Under the pieces are notes generated by a model, which was not told where the DNA came from, made no database searches, and saw only the letters and a list, made by a program, of their open reading frames with translations. From Microcoleus sp. FACHB-831 (GTDB taxonomy: Bacteria; Cyanobacteriota; Cyanobacteriia; Cyanobacteriales; FACHB-T130): DNA of 64,000 nt. This document shows positions 63,895 through 64,000 of the stretch, in pieces. The stretch covers positions 115,871-179,870 of the forward strand of contig NZ_JACJON010000060.1 of assembly GCF_014695585.1 (NCBI RefSeq), given 5' to 3'. The position numbers and the translations under genes were made by a program. Position 1 is the first letter of the stretch; each line of letters starts with the position of its first letter.

Positions 63895-64000
63895 TCCGCA
63901 CCCACAACTGTCACACATCAGCAAAAGGGGATGGAAGAGTACAAATGAACTAATGAGAAACCAGAATAAACAGGCTTAATGATAATAAGTGGCATTAAGC

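Noticed and set aside
1..64000. CRISPR array
   Set aside because: No regularly spaced 25-40 bp repeats with unique spacers. The repeat clusters found are tandem, palindromic or only two to three copies.

Overview
The window is a cyanobacterial chromosome segment. Evidence: the HIP1 octamer GCGATCGC recurs throughout, inside and between genes. The families are cyanobacterial too: nitrate-binding NrtA, several-thousand-base sensor kinases built from PAS and GAF domains, two class III adenylate cyclases, DUF3181, KGK and Nif11-like small proteins, and AAA-like/vWA proteins. Heptanucleotide tandem repeats, palindromic dispersed repeats, small terminal-inverted-repeat elements and a compact tRNA-like array fit a large-genome, probably filamentous, species. 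I cannot name the genus.

Layout. 1-2360 (minus): the 5' part of nrtA, a decayed response regulator and an intact single-domain response regulator. 2483-13991 (minus): two giant sensors, a Ser/Thr kinase-AAA-GAF-PAS-histidine kinase and an MHYT-PAS-GAF hybrid histidine kinase. 14331-17255: an N-terminal fragment of an HTH/AAA-like protein, then an SDR oxidoreductase and a leucine-rich-repeat protein in one operon. 17313-17616: four tRNA-like genes 7-8 nt apart. 17928-26783: a CbbY-like phosphatase and two neighbouring adenylate cyclases (CHASE and CHASE4) that share a duplicated PAS-cyclase end. 27132-38133: alanine racemase, RimJ-like acetyltransferase, MscS channel, GT4 glycosyltransferase, tRNA-Ser, NatB-like binding protein, an outer-membrane-like protein, a divergent pair of cell-wall enzymes (beta-lactamase-like and NlpC/P60) and a GT2 glycosyltransferase. 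38134-40407 is mostly non-coding and rich in repeats: two related 112-113 bp MITE-like elements, an associated 34 bp palindrome, and one small gene. 40408-47869: housekeeping genes (MFS, tRNA-Arg, moaC, murJ, sfsA, nadK) and a lipoprotein with a 7 x 18 bp minisatellite. 48204-51562: a fused toxin/antitoxin-like ORF and a cell-envelope cluster (M23 peptidase, lipoprotein, membrane protein).

52000-55528 is the most unusual locus. A winged-helix-like AAA ATPase gene is preceded by five GATGCATT/GAAGCATT motifs at roughly helical spacing. It is followed, nearly overlapping, by a second AAA ATPase fused to a von Willebrand A domain. An internal AGGAGG and in-frame ATG lie exactly at the AAA/vWA boundary, so the vWA domain could also be made alone. 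The architecture resembles NTPase-vWA signalling or conflict systems, but that function is inference. An exostosin-type glycosyltransferase and a decayed membrane glycosyltransferase follow.

57738-64000: a cellulose-synthase-like GT2 with a PilZ-like tail, a DM13 lipoprotein paired with a DUF4079 membrane protein (probable redox pair), a Nudix-fold protein with an altered signature box, a Nif11-like peptide, and a KGK protein beside its own truncated duplicate.
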